Of a stretch of DNA of 64,000 nt, positions 19,776 through 30,510 are shown piece by piece. The notes beneath the pieces were generated by a model. The model worked only from the letters and a program-made list of their open reading frames with translations. It was not told where the DNA came from and ran no database searches. Each line of letters begins with the position of its first letter. The first letter of the stretch is position 1. Source of the DNA: Craspedostauros australis (Eukaryota > Bacillariophyta > Bacillariophyceae > Mastogloiales > Achnanthaceae); assembly GCA_026770025.1 (NCBI GenBank), contig JAMXDE010000013.1:1612001-1676000 (forward strand). Direction: 5' to 3'. The position numbers and the translations under genes were made by a program.

Positions 19776-21975
19776 ATGCGTATCACTTCCGTTGGCTTCG
19801 CCATCACGCCGCTGCTGCTGAAGCATGCGGCATGCTGGACCACACTTCCAATCCAGCAGAGCGCAACGAGGAATCAGCTCGTCGGACTGCGTGCCGCGTC
19901 GTTCGATCAGCAGAAGGAATCCGTGACGTCCGCACCGAACGACTTCCTCTCGGGATACTTCAACGCCGACATCAGCGATGACAACCTCCCGCCGTCGCTG
20001 CTCGCCATCCAACGATCCTTCAACGATCTCGCGCAGGGATCCGACATCCGCGGTGGCTTCTGCGAGCACAAGCGGCTGGGCAGCGTGGCCACCGTCGCCC
20101 GCGCTCTGCGTGCCTACAAGAATGACCCGCACAACTCTGCTGCACCGTTGACGCCGATGGCCGCGCACTGCCTGGGGTATGCGTATGCCACCATGCTGGT
20201 GCGCGAGGGCAGTCCTGATCTTCCGCCAGAGTCCGACGAAATCATCATCGGCCTGGGCATCGACCCTCGATCCCATGGAACGCGTTTGGCGGATGCCTTC
20301 AGCCGCGGAGCGCAGTTGGCTAACTCCAAGGTCCGCGTCATGTACACCGGAGTGGCTTCCACTCCTGCGATGTACGAATTTTGTCGGTAAGTGGAGAGTT
20401 CAGGAGGCTTCCGATGTCTTGTTTGTCATCCTTGGTTTCGGTGAGTTCTTTTGATTCATTTGATTTGGTGTGGTGACACAAGCGCCTCAAGAGGACGACG
20501 TTTCACGAGGCCAGAATCATCATCGAACTCGCATTCATCCATTTATTTCCTCACATGCGCACTTGACTTGCACACTTGCTCATTCTTCTGCCAATACGAC
20601 CTACAACTATATGGTGAACATTCACAGCTCTTCCCTCTGCCATGGGGGCGTCATGGTCACTGCATCTCATCTCCCACTCGATCGCAATGGATTCAAGTTT
20701 TTCACACGAAACAAAGGGGGCTTCACAAAGAACGACATCTCCGAGATGCTGACCATCGCCAAGACCCGGTCCTCCTTTTGGTATGACATGGGAACGATTC
20801 CTCCTTCCAGCGGCCACGACGCCGTCTTCTGCTCCCAGTGGGTGGACTGGATGCCGACCTACCAACAGCGTTTGAAGGATTCGATTTGTCAGCAGGTGGG
20901 GGTGCAGCCAGACGACATGCCACTGGCTGGCATGAACGTGGTACTGAACCCGGGCAATGGATGCGGTGGTTTCTTCCACGAAGTGCTGCAAGATCTCGGT
21001 GCCAACGCGGAGTCATCGATCAACGTGCATCCGGATCCCACATTCCCAGCTGGGTACGTCCCGAACCCGGAAAGCACCATCATGATCGATGATACCATCC
21101 AAGCATGCGTGGCGGCCAATGCCGACATTGGCATCATGCTGGACACGGACGCCGATCGATGCGGGTTGGTCGTCCCGAGACAACGGGATGCAGATGGTCA
21201 GTGGAAGGACTACGAGGTGCTTAATCGCAATCGGCTCATCGCGCTCCTGGCGGTCATCTTCGCAGACCAATCGCCCGGCTGCGCGTTCGTCACTGATTCT
21301 GTCACATCCCTGGGTCTGGCGACATTTCTTGCCAATCTCGGCATCGACCACGTTCGATACTTGAAGGGATACGCCAACGTGATTGGAAAGGCAAAGGAGC
21401 TCACCGATACCGGCAGCTGCAACGCAGAAGTGGCCATCGAAACATCCGGCCATTGCGCGATGCAGGAGAATGATTACCAGGACGATGGAACGTACACCGC
21501 GGTCAAGGTCTTGTCATACCTCGTGCAACAAACTCGTCGGTCGCGAGCAGACAGCGACGGCAGCGGCATGGACAAGATGGAGAAGCCGGCGACATCTCCG
21601 CTATTGGAGGCCATCGCCGGGTTGCAGGAGATGCCAGAGGTGAGCGAGTTGCGCATGAAGGCCGTCGATGGCAGCAACGAATCCACATCCGCCACGTTCG
21701 AAGTGTTGGAGGCGGCGGTCGTAGAGGCGTGCGGAGATGCACGCGTTGGATGGACGCTCGATGACGAGAACTTGGAAGGTGTTCGTGTCAACACTTCTGA
21801 CGAGGGCAGCTTCTTCATGCTGCGCCAGAGTCTCCATGATCCAATTCTATGTCTGCAGATCGAAGCCACCGACAAGACAGCTGCCCGTGAAGCTGTCGTG
21901 GGTCCTCTTGTGGCCATCATGAAAAAGCTTGGTGTGGAGGCCAATCTCAACACCGATTCTTTGGCGCAGTACTGA
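19776..21975 (+). CDS. Phosphoglucomutase/phosphomannomutase, probably plastid-targeted, two exons (652 aa)
   Basis: Alpha-D-phosphohexomutase, which interconverts hexose 1- and 6-phosphates. Exon 1 is 19776-20386 and exon 2 is 20628-21975, with a 241-bp intron (GTAAGT, CACAG, phase 2). The catalytic loop reads GGVMVTASHLP with phosphorylated Ser217. The metal loop is DTDADRCG (Asp376, 378, 380) and the sugar loop is ETSGHCA (about 475-481). The overall form resembles the plastid PMM/PGM-like branch of plants and algae. The N-terminus (MRITSVGFAITPLLL, then GLRAASF) looks like a signal peptide followed by a transit peptide with an AxxF-type cleavage motif, so it probably enters the secondary plastid. 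That location is inference. All active-site motifs are intact, and splicing restores the domain exactly across the junction. Confidence 0.9.
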
Positions 21976-22220
21976 GAGATGCACCGACAAGTACGGACAA
22001 TGCTACACAGCCGCAGACGATCACTAAAGTGAGTACCTCCTCGCACGAATGCAGGCAATGCAACAAGCACAAGCCAGCAGTGTGCAGAACTTTATCAGAT
22101 AATAGGCAATACAACAATATACAATTATTCAAGTCACTCTAGAGTACACAACCATGTATATTTTTGCTGAATGATGTCCAGCTTCTTCGTAAAAATGTCC
22201 CGTGACGTGCATGGTGCTGG

Positions 22221-24923
22221 TCATGCCTTGGCGTCATCATTATCGCCAGCGTCACCCGCAAGATTGTTGCTCGATCGACTGCTGTTCGTGAACAACGTCT
22301 TGAGCTGCTCGCGTTCATTGACGTCAATATCGGAATGGATGGCCTGGATCCGCGCCACGTATCCGCCCGACGCGCCGGTCTTGGTCCCCGTCACCTCAGT
22401 GGCATCGAACAGCGCCGTCTGCTGCCGGATGATCGCTTCACCTTCCACGACGACATCCTCCGTCGAATTGCGCCGGTTCTCCAACTGCTGAAAGAAGGCA
22501 TTGATGACGACGGCCTGCACGAGGTTGTTGATGAGGACGACGCCGAGGACGTGGAACGCGAAGAAATACCAGCGCACCCACCGCGTGTCGGCGGCGGCTT
22601 CGATACCATACGCGCAGATCTGCCAGTTGTTGATGACGAGCAGGTTGAACAGGACGTTCATGCCGCTCATCATGTCGTTGAAGTTGTTGGCCCAGTACTG
22701 CGTGTTGGCAAAGTCGGTTCCTTCGAGGCGTTCGGAATGCGGGTTGTTGGGATCTCGCGTGATAATGCCTCCGAACAACGTCATGCCCAGAGCCGAAAAG
22801 AAGTACAGCAAGAAGAAGAGGAAGAGGAGCACGCTGCTGGCCGCGGGTATGATCTCGGCCGCGATGCGTCCGATGAGCTGGAATTGCGGCACGGCCAGCA
22901 GGAGTCGCATGAGGCGCAGGACGCGCGCCATGACGATGAAACGGATCAAGCGGCTGTCGTAGTATCCGTTGGGATAGTAGACGTAGGCAGTTGCGCAAAG
23001 GGCGGAGACGGTGATGACGAAATCGAAGGTATTGCGCGCCGATTCGGAATAGGCCTTCCACCCGAAGACCATGACCTTGATCGCAACCTCCAAACAATAC
23101 AGCACCGTGAAGATGGTTTCCAGCTTCTCCCAGATCGTGTCGATTTGGCCGTCGGCGTAGTCGGGATTGATGTCCGGTTCCATTCCAGCAAGTTCCGGGT
23201 ACGACTGAATTCCAATGACGATGGCATTCAACACGAGCAGGACGTCGATGATGTGATCGAACTTGCCGGACTTGACAAAGGACAGGAGGGATTGGTACCA
23301 GTCGGAACGGTAGGTCCGCGGAAAGCACACTTCCACGGTCGTGGCATAATCCGACGCCTTCGTGAGCCGCAGCAAGAGGACGTCGCCGAAGTTCAAGAAT
23401 TCCTCCAGCTTGATCTTGGAGGTCCCGTCCTTGTCGAGGAGGGCGAAGAGGATCTGCGTGGCGTCCTTGGGGATGTAGCGGAAATCGGGAAAGTCGTTGT
23501 TGAGGATGTAAAAGACCGCCATGATGGTTTGCGAGTCGATGGAGCCGGTGTTGTTGGGATCCATGAGCTGGAATGCCTTGGCGAGGTTGCGTTTGGAATG
23601 GAAGGAGCGGCTCTTCTTGCGCCGGTCGATGTCGCTGTCGTAGGCGTTGACGACGGAGGCAAGGATGAGGTTCATGATGAAGAAGAGCGAGATGATCATG
23701 AAGGAGACGAAGTAGATCGCGGAGAGGCGGCTCTTGTTGTAGGAAGTCATCATGACGTCGGGATAGATGACGGTCGTGACCATCTGCCACAGCGTCCACA
23801 GCGAGTCGATGAGGTTGGGAAAGTGGTCTTTGCCTTCCGCCGTTCCGTAGAAGACGACCGTGCCGAACCAGGCGTAAAAGAAGATGATGACACCCAGCAG
23901 GGCCAGGATGTAGATGATCTCTGGGATCATGCGGAGGAAGGTGGTGAATTCGCGCTGGAAGCTGTTGTGGAAGGTCCCGAGGATGAACAATCGCAGGTAC
24001 GGATGGAGCTGGGTATGATGCGTGAACAAGCCGAGGTAGATGAGGATCGTGGCGAGGAATCTCAGGCTGCGTTGCACGCCCATCGATGTGCGTTGGAAAT
24101 GGATGCGCCAACGGAATCCGTTGCGACCGAAGCGGAGGAAGACGTAGAAGGTGATGAACGTGATGAGAATCAGCTCCGCCAACCGGGCTTCGGACAGGGT
24201 GAGCAGGATCCAGGTCGCATTGGGATAGTAGTAGACGTCGGTGGACGTATCGGCGTCCACGGGTCCCCTGGCAGCAAAGAGACGGTGACAGTGCCCGTCG
24301 ATGCCTTCCAACTCGAATTGCGCATCGCCGGCCGCACCGGAATCACCGAAGGCATCCATGCCATTGTCGTTCCTTCCATCTTCCACGCGGCACCAGTACG
24401 GCGGTTCGACGAAGGTGAGAAGCGCCAGCATCCACGCCGACAGCTTGACGAGACGGGCCATCCAGTCGTAGGAGCTCAATCTGCCGCAGAGGATGGCGAT
24501 GATATCGAGCATGGAGAAGTCTTCGTTGGCGGGATCCGGGGAGCTGTTGTACGGATTGTAGAGCTGCTCATCGTATTTTTCGGACACGGGTTCCTGGCCC
24601 AGGACCGCGTCGCGGATCAGCAATGCCGCGCTGCCGACGCCGGGACGTCGCAGGGCATCCTGGCGTTCATGCGTCGTCCAATGCTCGAGGAAGTCGCGCA
24701 ACGATCGGCTGCCGAAGGATCCCTTGTTTCCCAAGGATCGTGAAGCGCCCGTCGGTGGTGGTGATCCGTGGGAGACGCTGAGGTTGTCAACGGAGGATTC
24801 CGTGCCGCCGTTGGTTTCTCCGAAGGACGCCTGCCTGTTGGCCAGCAACCCCGTGGTTTCCATCGCTCGATTCTCCATGCTGTCGTTGGAATGAGACTTG
24901 CCACTGCCGTTGGTCAAAGTCAT
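22221..24923 (-). CDS. Two-pore-channel-like cation channel with EF hands (900 aa)
   Basis: The protein has two six-helix channel repeats joined by a cytosolic linker with two EF hands, the layout of TPC channels. Repeat I ends in a pore loop LWTLWQMVTTVIYPDVMM (about 375-393). The linker holds EF loops DPNNTGSIDSQT (about 449) and DKDGTSKIKLEE (about 495). Repeat II has an arginine-bearing S4, RLIRFIVMARVLRLMRLL (about 655-672), and a pore motif LVINNWQIC (about 757-766), as in plant TPC1. S4 of repeat I has few regular arginines, as in other TPCs where the second sensor dominates. It probably conducts Ca2+ or Na+ across the vacuole or plasma membrane under voltage and Ca2+ control. Single exon. 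The length is a little over plant TPC1 (about 730) because of an N-terminal extension of about 130 residues. Confidence 0.9.
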   Translation of the reverse strand: MTLTNGSGKSHSNDSMENRAMETTGLLANRQASFGETNGGTESSVDNLSVSHGSPPPTGASRSLGNKGSFGSRSLRDFLEHWTTHERQDALRRPGVGSAALLIRDAVLGQEPVSEKYDEQLYNPYNSSPDPANEDFSMLDIIAILCGRLSSYDWMARLVKLSAWMLALLTFVEPPYWCRVEDGRNDNGMDAFGDSGAAGDAQFELEGIDGHCHRLFAARGPVDADTSTDVYYYPNATWILLTLSEARLAELILITFITFYVFLRFGRNGFRWRIHFQRTSMGVQRSLRFLATILIYLGLFTHHTQLHPYLRLFILGTFHNSFQREFTTFLRMIPEIIYILALLGVIIFFYAWFGTVVFYGTAEGKDHFPNLIDSLWTLWQMVTTVIYPDVMMTSYNKSRLSAIYFVSFMIISLFFIMNLILASVVNAYDSDIDRRKKSRSFHSKRNLAKAFQLMDPNNTGSIDSQTIMAVFYILNNDFPDFRYIPKDATQILFALLDKDGTSKIKLEEFLNFGDVLLLRLTKASDYATTVEVCFPRTYRSDWYQSLLSFVKSGKFDHIIDVLLVLNAIVIGIQSYPELAGMEPDINPDYADGQIDTIWEKLETIFTVLYCLEVAIKVMVFGWKAYSESARNTFDFVITVSALCATAYVYYPNGYYDSRLIRFIVMARVLRLMRLLLAVPQFQLIGRIAAEIIPAASSVLLFLFFLLYFFSALGMTLFGGIITRDPNNPHSERLEGTDFANTQYWANNFNDMMSGMNVLFNLLVINNWQICAYGIEAAADTRWVRWYFFAFHVLGVVLINNLVQAVVINAFFQQLENRRNSTEDVVVEGEAIIRQQTALFDATEVTGTKTGASGGYVARIQAIHSDIDVNEREQLKTLFTNSSRSSNNLAGDAGDNDDAKA

Positions 24924-26115
24924 GATGACGATGATGACAACGCTGGTGCCAGAGACGCTGGTGCCAGAGACGCAGATGACGGGGTGGCGTTCCCAGCAAC
25001 TATGGCAGCCTCAGCGGCGCCGGCGATGACAGCGATGTCACCAAGTGGGGACGATGGAAGCGGTGCTGCGCAAAGTGGGATGCAAGATCGTCTCTGTGAG
25101 GTTTCTTCCATCCAATGTTCCGTCGCCGGCAATTGGATACACCTTCTCCGATCAGCGTCGATTGGTTCGAAGTGGCTTCTCTCTCTCTCTCTCTCTCTCT
25201 CTGTGCGGGTTGAAGCGTTCTCATGAACCATGCAACATCAACCGTGTGGTACGAGTATTTGTTCTGTGGGATGCGCAAGTAGCGCCCGTTCGGATTCCTT
25301 GCTCGACGCAGAGGTGATGGGCAATGTCTGTCCGTCGATCGGATATCCACAAACGAGATTGAATCTTGTGTCGCAAAAAAAGGCAATTGGACATGGAGGC
25401 AGGGTGGAGCTAGGCCTTCGTCCTATCTTTCTTCCCAGAGCAGAGAGAGGAAGATAGCCAGACATGGTACTTGTAGAGCATTGAATGATCGCAGCGTGTA
25501 TCGAATCGAGACTTCAAAGAGGACCGCAATGTGTGATGGATGGAGAGACCAGTTGGAAGTAAGCCGGACCGACATTCAATGCCGCAACTCCAACTGAACT
25601 CCTCCTGGAGATCAGCAACGTATGCAACCACTCTGCATGCCTCCTGCATCGCTGGTATCGTCGGATTCGCTGCCCCCTCCTCAGAACGGTCTTGTCCATC
25701 GCCTGTGGATCCCCAGCCTGAAGCTCGTACAGCGTCCAACAGGCAGCTGATGACTGTTATTCCTACACGATGCCACCAAAGGATGTCGCTCTACTATACT
25801 CCCCAACACAACCCTTTCCACTGATACTTGCGGACACTATGTTTCAGGTAGCTTGTCGCCAGAGGATGGTATTCTATAGTTGCAACAACAGCAACAGCAA
25901 CCACAAGAACGACGCAAACACAGTCTTCAGCAGCAAGTCGAGAAGCCATCCATTCATGACACACGGCGGTTAGAAAGCGTTATAATAACGGCTGGTATCT
26001 TTGTTCACCAAACAAATGTGACGCGTCGATTCGACCAAGGAGGGAACACCCACACAAACAAGCACAATGAAATCACAATGAGATGATCAATTGACCCAGC
26101 AAGGCACAACACCGG
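24924..26115. other. Divergent intergenic region with CT microsatellite
   Basis: Lies between the channel gene (minus) and the ShK gene (plus). A (CT)n run of about 28 bp is at 25174-25202. Short overlapping frames have no gene character. Confidence 0.5.
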
Positions 26116-26133
26116 ATGCAAAATGATGCCACA

Positions 26134-27288
26134 ATGAGGATCCTCTATTGGTACTTTATCGTAGTTGCGTGGCATGGATATCAACATGAGACGCCAGCAT
26201 GGTCGCGATCGATCTGCGTGGCTGCCTCCGCACAAGACTGCGATGCATCAGACGTAGATCAATCCTGCAAAGGCAGAGGGACGCAAGATGGCAGCAGCAG
26301 CAGTGAGGAGCTGACTCCGGAAGAGATCGCCTTCGCGGACACGAGGATGCACTACAGACAGTCCCTTGAGAGACGATTGCAAGGCCGCGCAGACATACAT
26401 CAGTATGGGAACGACGATGGCGATGATGAGCAGGACAACGATCCGCAGGACGATGCCAACGACGATGACAGCAACAAATACAACAGCCATGATCATCCAG
26501 CGGCACCTTCATGCGCTGATCATAGTCATCATTGCCGCACGTGGGCCGAGAGAGGCGAGTGTAAGACGAATCCGCACTACATGATTCAGCTGTGCCGGCC
26601 GAGCTGCGGGTTGTGCGTGCCAGAAACAAGCGATGCTGCCACGCCGACTGAATCGACGCTATGTCATGATGACAATCAGTGGTGTTCGGTGTGGGCATCC
26701 AACGGAGAATGCACTGCCAATCATGAGTAAGTTGGTTTGCGTCAAGTCGCGTGGTTCTGTCATTGTATCTCTTCTACTCTATTGCAGTCTATTCCATTGA
26801 TCGTTGTGCCACGCCTTTCTCATGCTCATTGCCTTTTCTTCACTCACTTCGTCACTTCCTTCGTCACACTCACATTGCCTGCTCCCACGCATGCGCAGCT
26901 ACATGAAACAGCATTGCCAAAAATCATGTGACTTGTGCCCGCCCGAATCCATGGACGAGCAGCTGCAACGTGGCGGGGACATGGGCGTTCTTCAAATGGT
27001 GGATCACATCGCGGACGGCACGCAACGATCCGACGTCCTCTTCACGATCCACAAAGCAAAGAATTACATGAAGTACAAGGGTCATGCGTCGTGTCGCAAT
27101 GCGGATGCTCGATGCGCGTGGTGGGCGACCATCGGAGAGTGTGCCGTGAATCCGACATGTAAGTGTCATGCACGCGTTGGTTGCATTGTTCAAATCTGGA
27201 TTATGCCCTTCTCACACTTTTTCCAACCACAGCAGACATGAGACGATCCTGCGCTCCAGTTTGCAACAGTTGCGACGTTCCCGCGTGA
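26134..27288 (+). CDS. Secreted protein with three ShK domains, three exons (301 aa)
   Basis: Exons 26134-26726, 26899-27158 and 27236-27288, with introns of 172 and 77 bp. An in-frame ATG also lies at 26116. The start (MRILYWYFIVVAWHG) fits a weak signal peptide. A long Asp-rich region follows, and then three six-cysteine ShK modules: CADHSHHC...GLC, CHDDNQWC...DLC and CRNADARC...NSC. Each has the WAxxGEC and YM..C..xC pattern. Both introns interrupt a module at almost the same place, just before the YM pair. ShK modules here are probably disulfide-rich binding domains. Nothing suggests a venom toxin. The frame stops soon after the third module, where a damaged prolyl hydroxylase segment begins, so the present protein may be the truncated front half of a former fusion. 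Confidence 0.75.
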
Positions 27289-27913
27289 TGAATGGACCTG
27301 GACAGCATGTTTGGATGTCCAAATCGTGCGCGTCGTCTCCCGACACAACGAGAGGTCCTTCTCCTCGAAGAAGCTCATTCCAATTGAGCATGTCGTCGCA
27401 AGATGTCGTTCACTTCGTGCATCTTGCAATCGCGCAGCAGGTCCGCAAGTGGTGACCGGGTTTCGTTCGGTCGCCAACAGCGAGAGTTTGCAAGTGTTGC
27501 AGCCTGGCGAAGAGCAGGTGCGTGGCGTTTACCTTTCCGGTGCGGTAAATTGATGGAGGACATATCCGTGATGGTCTCGTGTTGCGCCGGAAAGAGCATT
27601 AGTGAAGTTATCTGCTCTACTCGACATGCGATACGACGCAGCATGAATGCGAACGGACAGGATCCCTGTCTTCGCGGTCATATCAAACTGAACGCACCGG
27701 CAACACGGACCACGGATCTTGACAGTTTGCACAGTCCTGCATACCGTCGGCGTTGGCGATGGTTCCAACTTTGATCAGCTTGGTATCATCTTTATGCCAA
27801 CACGAGGAGGCGCGGTGATCTGGCCAAGCGTGTGGAATGATGACACGCAGGCGATCGAACCAAGATCTTTCGGACATATCGAGGATGGAATCAATGCTTG
27901 GCTCCAACTGTGA
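27289..27913 (+). pseudogene. Prolyl 4-hydroxylase remnant
   Basis: Pieces of a 2-oxoglutarate/Fe(II) prolyl 4-hydroxylase domain lie in different frames, in the correct order. VTGFRSVANSESLQVL is near 27453-27500. GPRILTVCTVLHTVG is near 27711-27755. FMPTRGGAVIWPSVWNDD, ending NAWLQL-stop, is at 27790-27913. The usual domain has the same order: TGxxxxNSExLQVL, GPRxLTxFLYL, G.TNF and PxxGxAxxWPS. The N-terminal third is missing and the segment with the HxD metal ligands is scrambled. The stretch near the second His and the 2OG-binding Lys is shortened. At least two frame changes are needed to join the pieces. It directly follows the third ShK module, and ShK-P4H fusions are common in algae, so I infer a decayed C-terminal half. 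Confidence 0.75.
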
Positions 27914-28171
27914 GATCAATGGCTCTCCAAAATGCAATGATGTGTTTGTTCGAGAGGAGCGGAACGAGTCCAACGGTTGTTGCGTCCGTCGGTCAATCAA
28001 CAGACTAACTACACAACGCCCCCACAAATGCGGACAGTACCAGGCAAAAGTAAGGCCAATGTGGGTGGACAACACCACTAACACGGTTGAAGAAGTCGCT
28101 TTGTGATGTTGGAATTACAGATGTTGTTGATGTTACAGTAGGTAGTGCGTGAAGTACAGCATCTCCCCAAT

Positions 28172-29234
28172 TTAAAACACGATGTCTCTCTTGACATGGA
28201 CGTTGGCTCCGGTGATGTCAGTGCCAGAGATTGGCATGTTCACGTTCGCGGTCCAGTCTCCGTCGTTCCACTCAACATCCAAACTGTCATTCGGCTTCAA
28301 GGTGGCCGTCAGCTTGCTCTCATCCTCCAAGGTGCGCTCCCACTCAACAGACAGATCGCCGTTGCTCGTCAGTGTTGGAGACACACGATCGCGATCGTTG
28401 ATCTGCTGGGACACGGTGACCTCCTGGTTGTCAGCGGATGCGGTGAGCTTGATGCCAGTGTTGTCGATCTGGTGATCGATCTCGACCTCCTGGCTCTCGG
28501 CAGAAGCGGTGAGCTTGATGCCGGTGCTCTCCAGCTTGTGGGACACGACGACCTCCTGGCTGTCAGCAGATGCTGTGAGCTTGACATCGGTGGCATCGTT
28601 GTTGTATCCGAGCACGACGTCGGCTTGTTCATCGGCCACGTTGTATCGTGGGTTGATGGTGACACGAGCTCCATCCAGGTCGAGGCCCTTGGTGGCTTCG
28701 ATGGTCTTGACGGCGTTTCCGCTGCCTCCAGCGGATGCTGTGAGGCGGATGGCGAGATCGGCCTCTGAGTTGTCGGCATCGACCTCGAAGTCAGCCGAGT
28801 TCATGTCCTGTGCATCGACATCGGCTCTGGCGGAGACGCCCCATCCAGAGACATCGGTCTTGACCTTTCCCCAGACGGATCGTGGGAGGGATGCGATGTC
28901 GCTGGTTGGTCTGACATCGGACTCGAGTCCGTAGCTGATATCGAGATCACCCGAGTTGGCCGCACCTTCCCAGGTGAGGGTCGGGTTGAGTCCGTCGACG
29001 CCGTTGAAGTTTCCGTCGGTCAAGGAAATCTGCAGAAAGAAGAAGAGCGGTGAGTGCAATGTCTTACAACGTCATGCGGCTCACATCGGCAAGACTTGAA
29101 TGGGCGAACGAATGCAGGACCATGCAGCAACACCAACAGCAACACCAACAGCGACGGCAACTTACAGAGAGCTTTGGTGCGCTGGCGGCGGCGGTTCCGA
29201 TGAGGGTAGCGAGGGCAAGGACGGAGAACTTCAT
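28172..29234 (-). CDS. Secreted repeat protein of unknown function, copy 1 (308 aa)
   Basis: Exon 1 (29234-29166) encodes a signal peptide, MKFSVLALATLIGTAAASA. The 136-bp intron (GTAAGT...CTGCAG, phase 0) leads to exon 2 (29029-28172). The mature protein is rich in Asp, Ser, Thr and Val and looks beta-strand-rich. Three 21-residue units start VKLTASADSQEV, IKLTASAESQEV and IKLTASADNQEV, and are encoded by a 63-bp repeat. There are almost no cysteines or hydrophobic helices. The family is not recognised. Alternating polar and hydrophobic residues would suit a beta-barrel or beta-solenoid, but this is speculation. It is the minus-strand partner of the divergent copy at 30511-31684, with 7 amino-acid differences in the 285 residues of exon 2. 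Confidence 0.85.
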
Positions 29235-30510
29235 TGTTTCAGGTTGAATTGATGTCGTATGGGGGATGCTGGGTAAGGTTGGCTGGTGGGAGGCTTGTGT
29301 TGTTCTTTGACAGGCAGATGATTTTATGACGATCAGTCAACTGTCGATGCCGATCATTGGCATTTCGTCCTCATTCGCGATCGCCCGAGTTCCATTGCGC
29401 TTGCGTTCGGTTTGATGTCATTGCTCCTTGAGGTCAACGTCAGAAGATCCCACCAGCAAGGTTGGATCCAAATTCAAGATGGGCGATGAATCGAGAAGGA
29501 AAGAGCAGGGAGGGAGAGAGAGTCGGGAAGGGAAGGTGTCAAGCTTTGACACCTGGATTCTTGAGGTGCGACAAGGAGGAGATTCATCGGTGATCTTCCC
29601 GACTTGTGGCCACCGATACCTGATCCTGTGTCATCAAGTTGCACATGTGTCGGAAGTTTGGCAATCGGTGAACTTGCGAGGCAAGACCAGCACAAGTCCA
29701 CCACAAGCCAGGACAGCTGGGAATGGCCCGGTGGTGTCAAGGTTTTGACACCTGGCACAACGTGTCGCTTTGGCACGCAAGTTCATGATTTATCAAAAGG
29801 TATCTTTTACTTAACGTTTCATGACGTCAGCTGACAACCGAGTTGCAGCACAGGCTACGATCGGCAGAGATAGGTGGTTGTTTTTCTCATTCAATCAGAT
29901 AAGCACAAGATGCACTAGCCGATAGAAGAATCGCAAAGCATCAAGGCATGGGCATCAGTTGGTTTGGTGGAGACTGCGAGGTGATTGTCGATCAGCGTCC
30001 GCGTGTGTTGAGGTTGCGGGCTGCGTTTAGTTTTGGTGATGTCTTTGGTATCAGCTGGCACAAAGTGAAGGGATCTTTTGCTGACACCATGCGAGAAACT
30101 TAGCTCATCATTTTTCATGTTTCGCGAAAGCAACTCACGATCTTCAACAACGGCTCACCATCGTGATCGTTTGCACGCGAAACTTGCGTGCAACACCAAG
30201 TAAGAACCTGACGGAGAGCACATGGTAAGTACGAGCATTCAGCACATCACATCACAGCACGCCCACAACCAATTGCACAACACAACGCACTTCACTTCAC
30301 TTCAACTCGCTTCGCTTCCGCCAACAATACAACGCCGCACCGCAGCACATCGCCCGGCATCGCATCACACGGTGAATCGTGTAGGCAATCAAACAAACAA
30401 ACGGCGGCCGCTCATTTCTGCCATAAAATCCAGCGTCGGTCAAACTCGAAAAGATATCCACATCTCACTCAACAACACCCACACTCAACCTTCAAACCAC
30501 CACCATCATC
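29235..30510. promoter_or_regulatory. Divergent region between the paired repeat-protein genes
   Basis: This 1.28-kb interval should contain both promoters. It holds two related palindromes, AGGTGTCAA-gct-TTGACACCT (29534-29554) and GGTGTCAA-ggtt-TTGACACC (29733-29752), which are candidate binding sites for a dimeric regulator. No gene is seen. Confidence 0.5.

Noticed and set aside
22438..24111. 557-codon minus-strand frame in the channel gene
   Set aside because: It overlaps the channel in another frame and is His/Pro/Arg-rich with no domain. The channel frame carries all recognisable helices and EF hands.
22335..24743. 802-codon open frame on the plus strand
   Set aside because: It is exactly antisense to the two-pore channel gene and is extremely rich in Asp, Glu, Val and Gly, as expected from the complement of GC-rich third positions. 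It has no motif.
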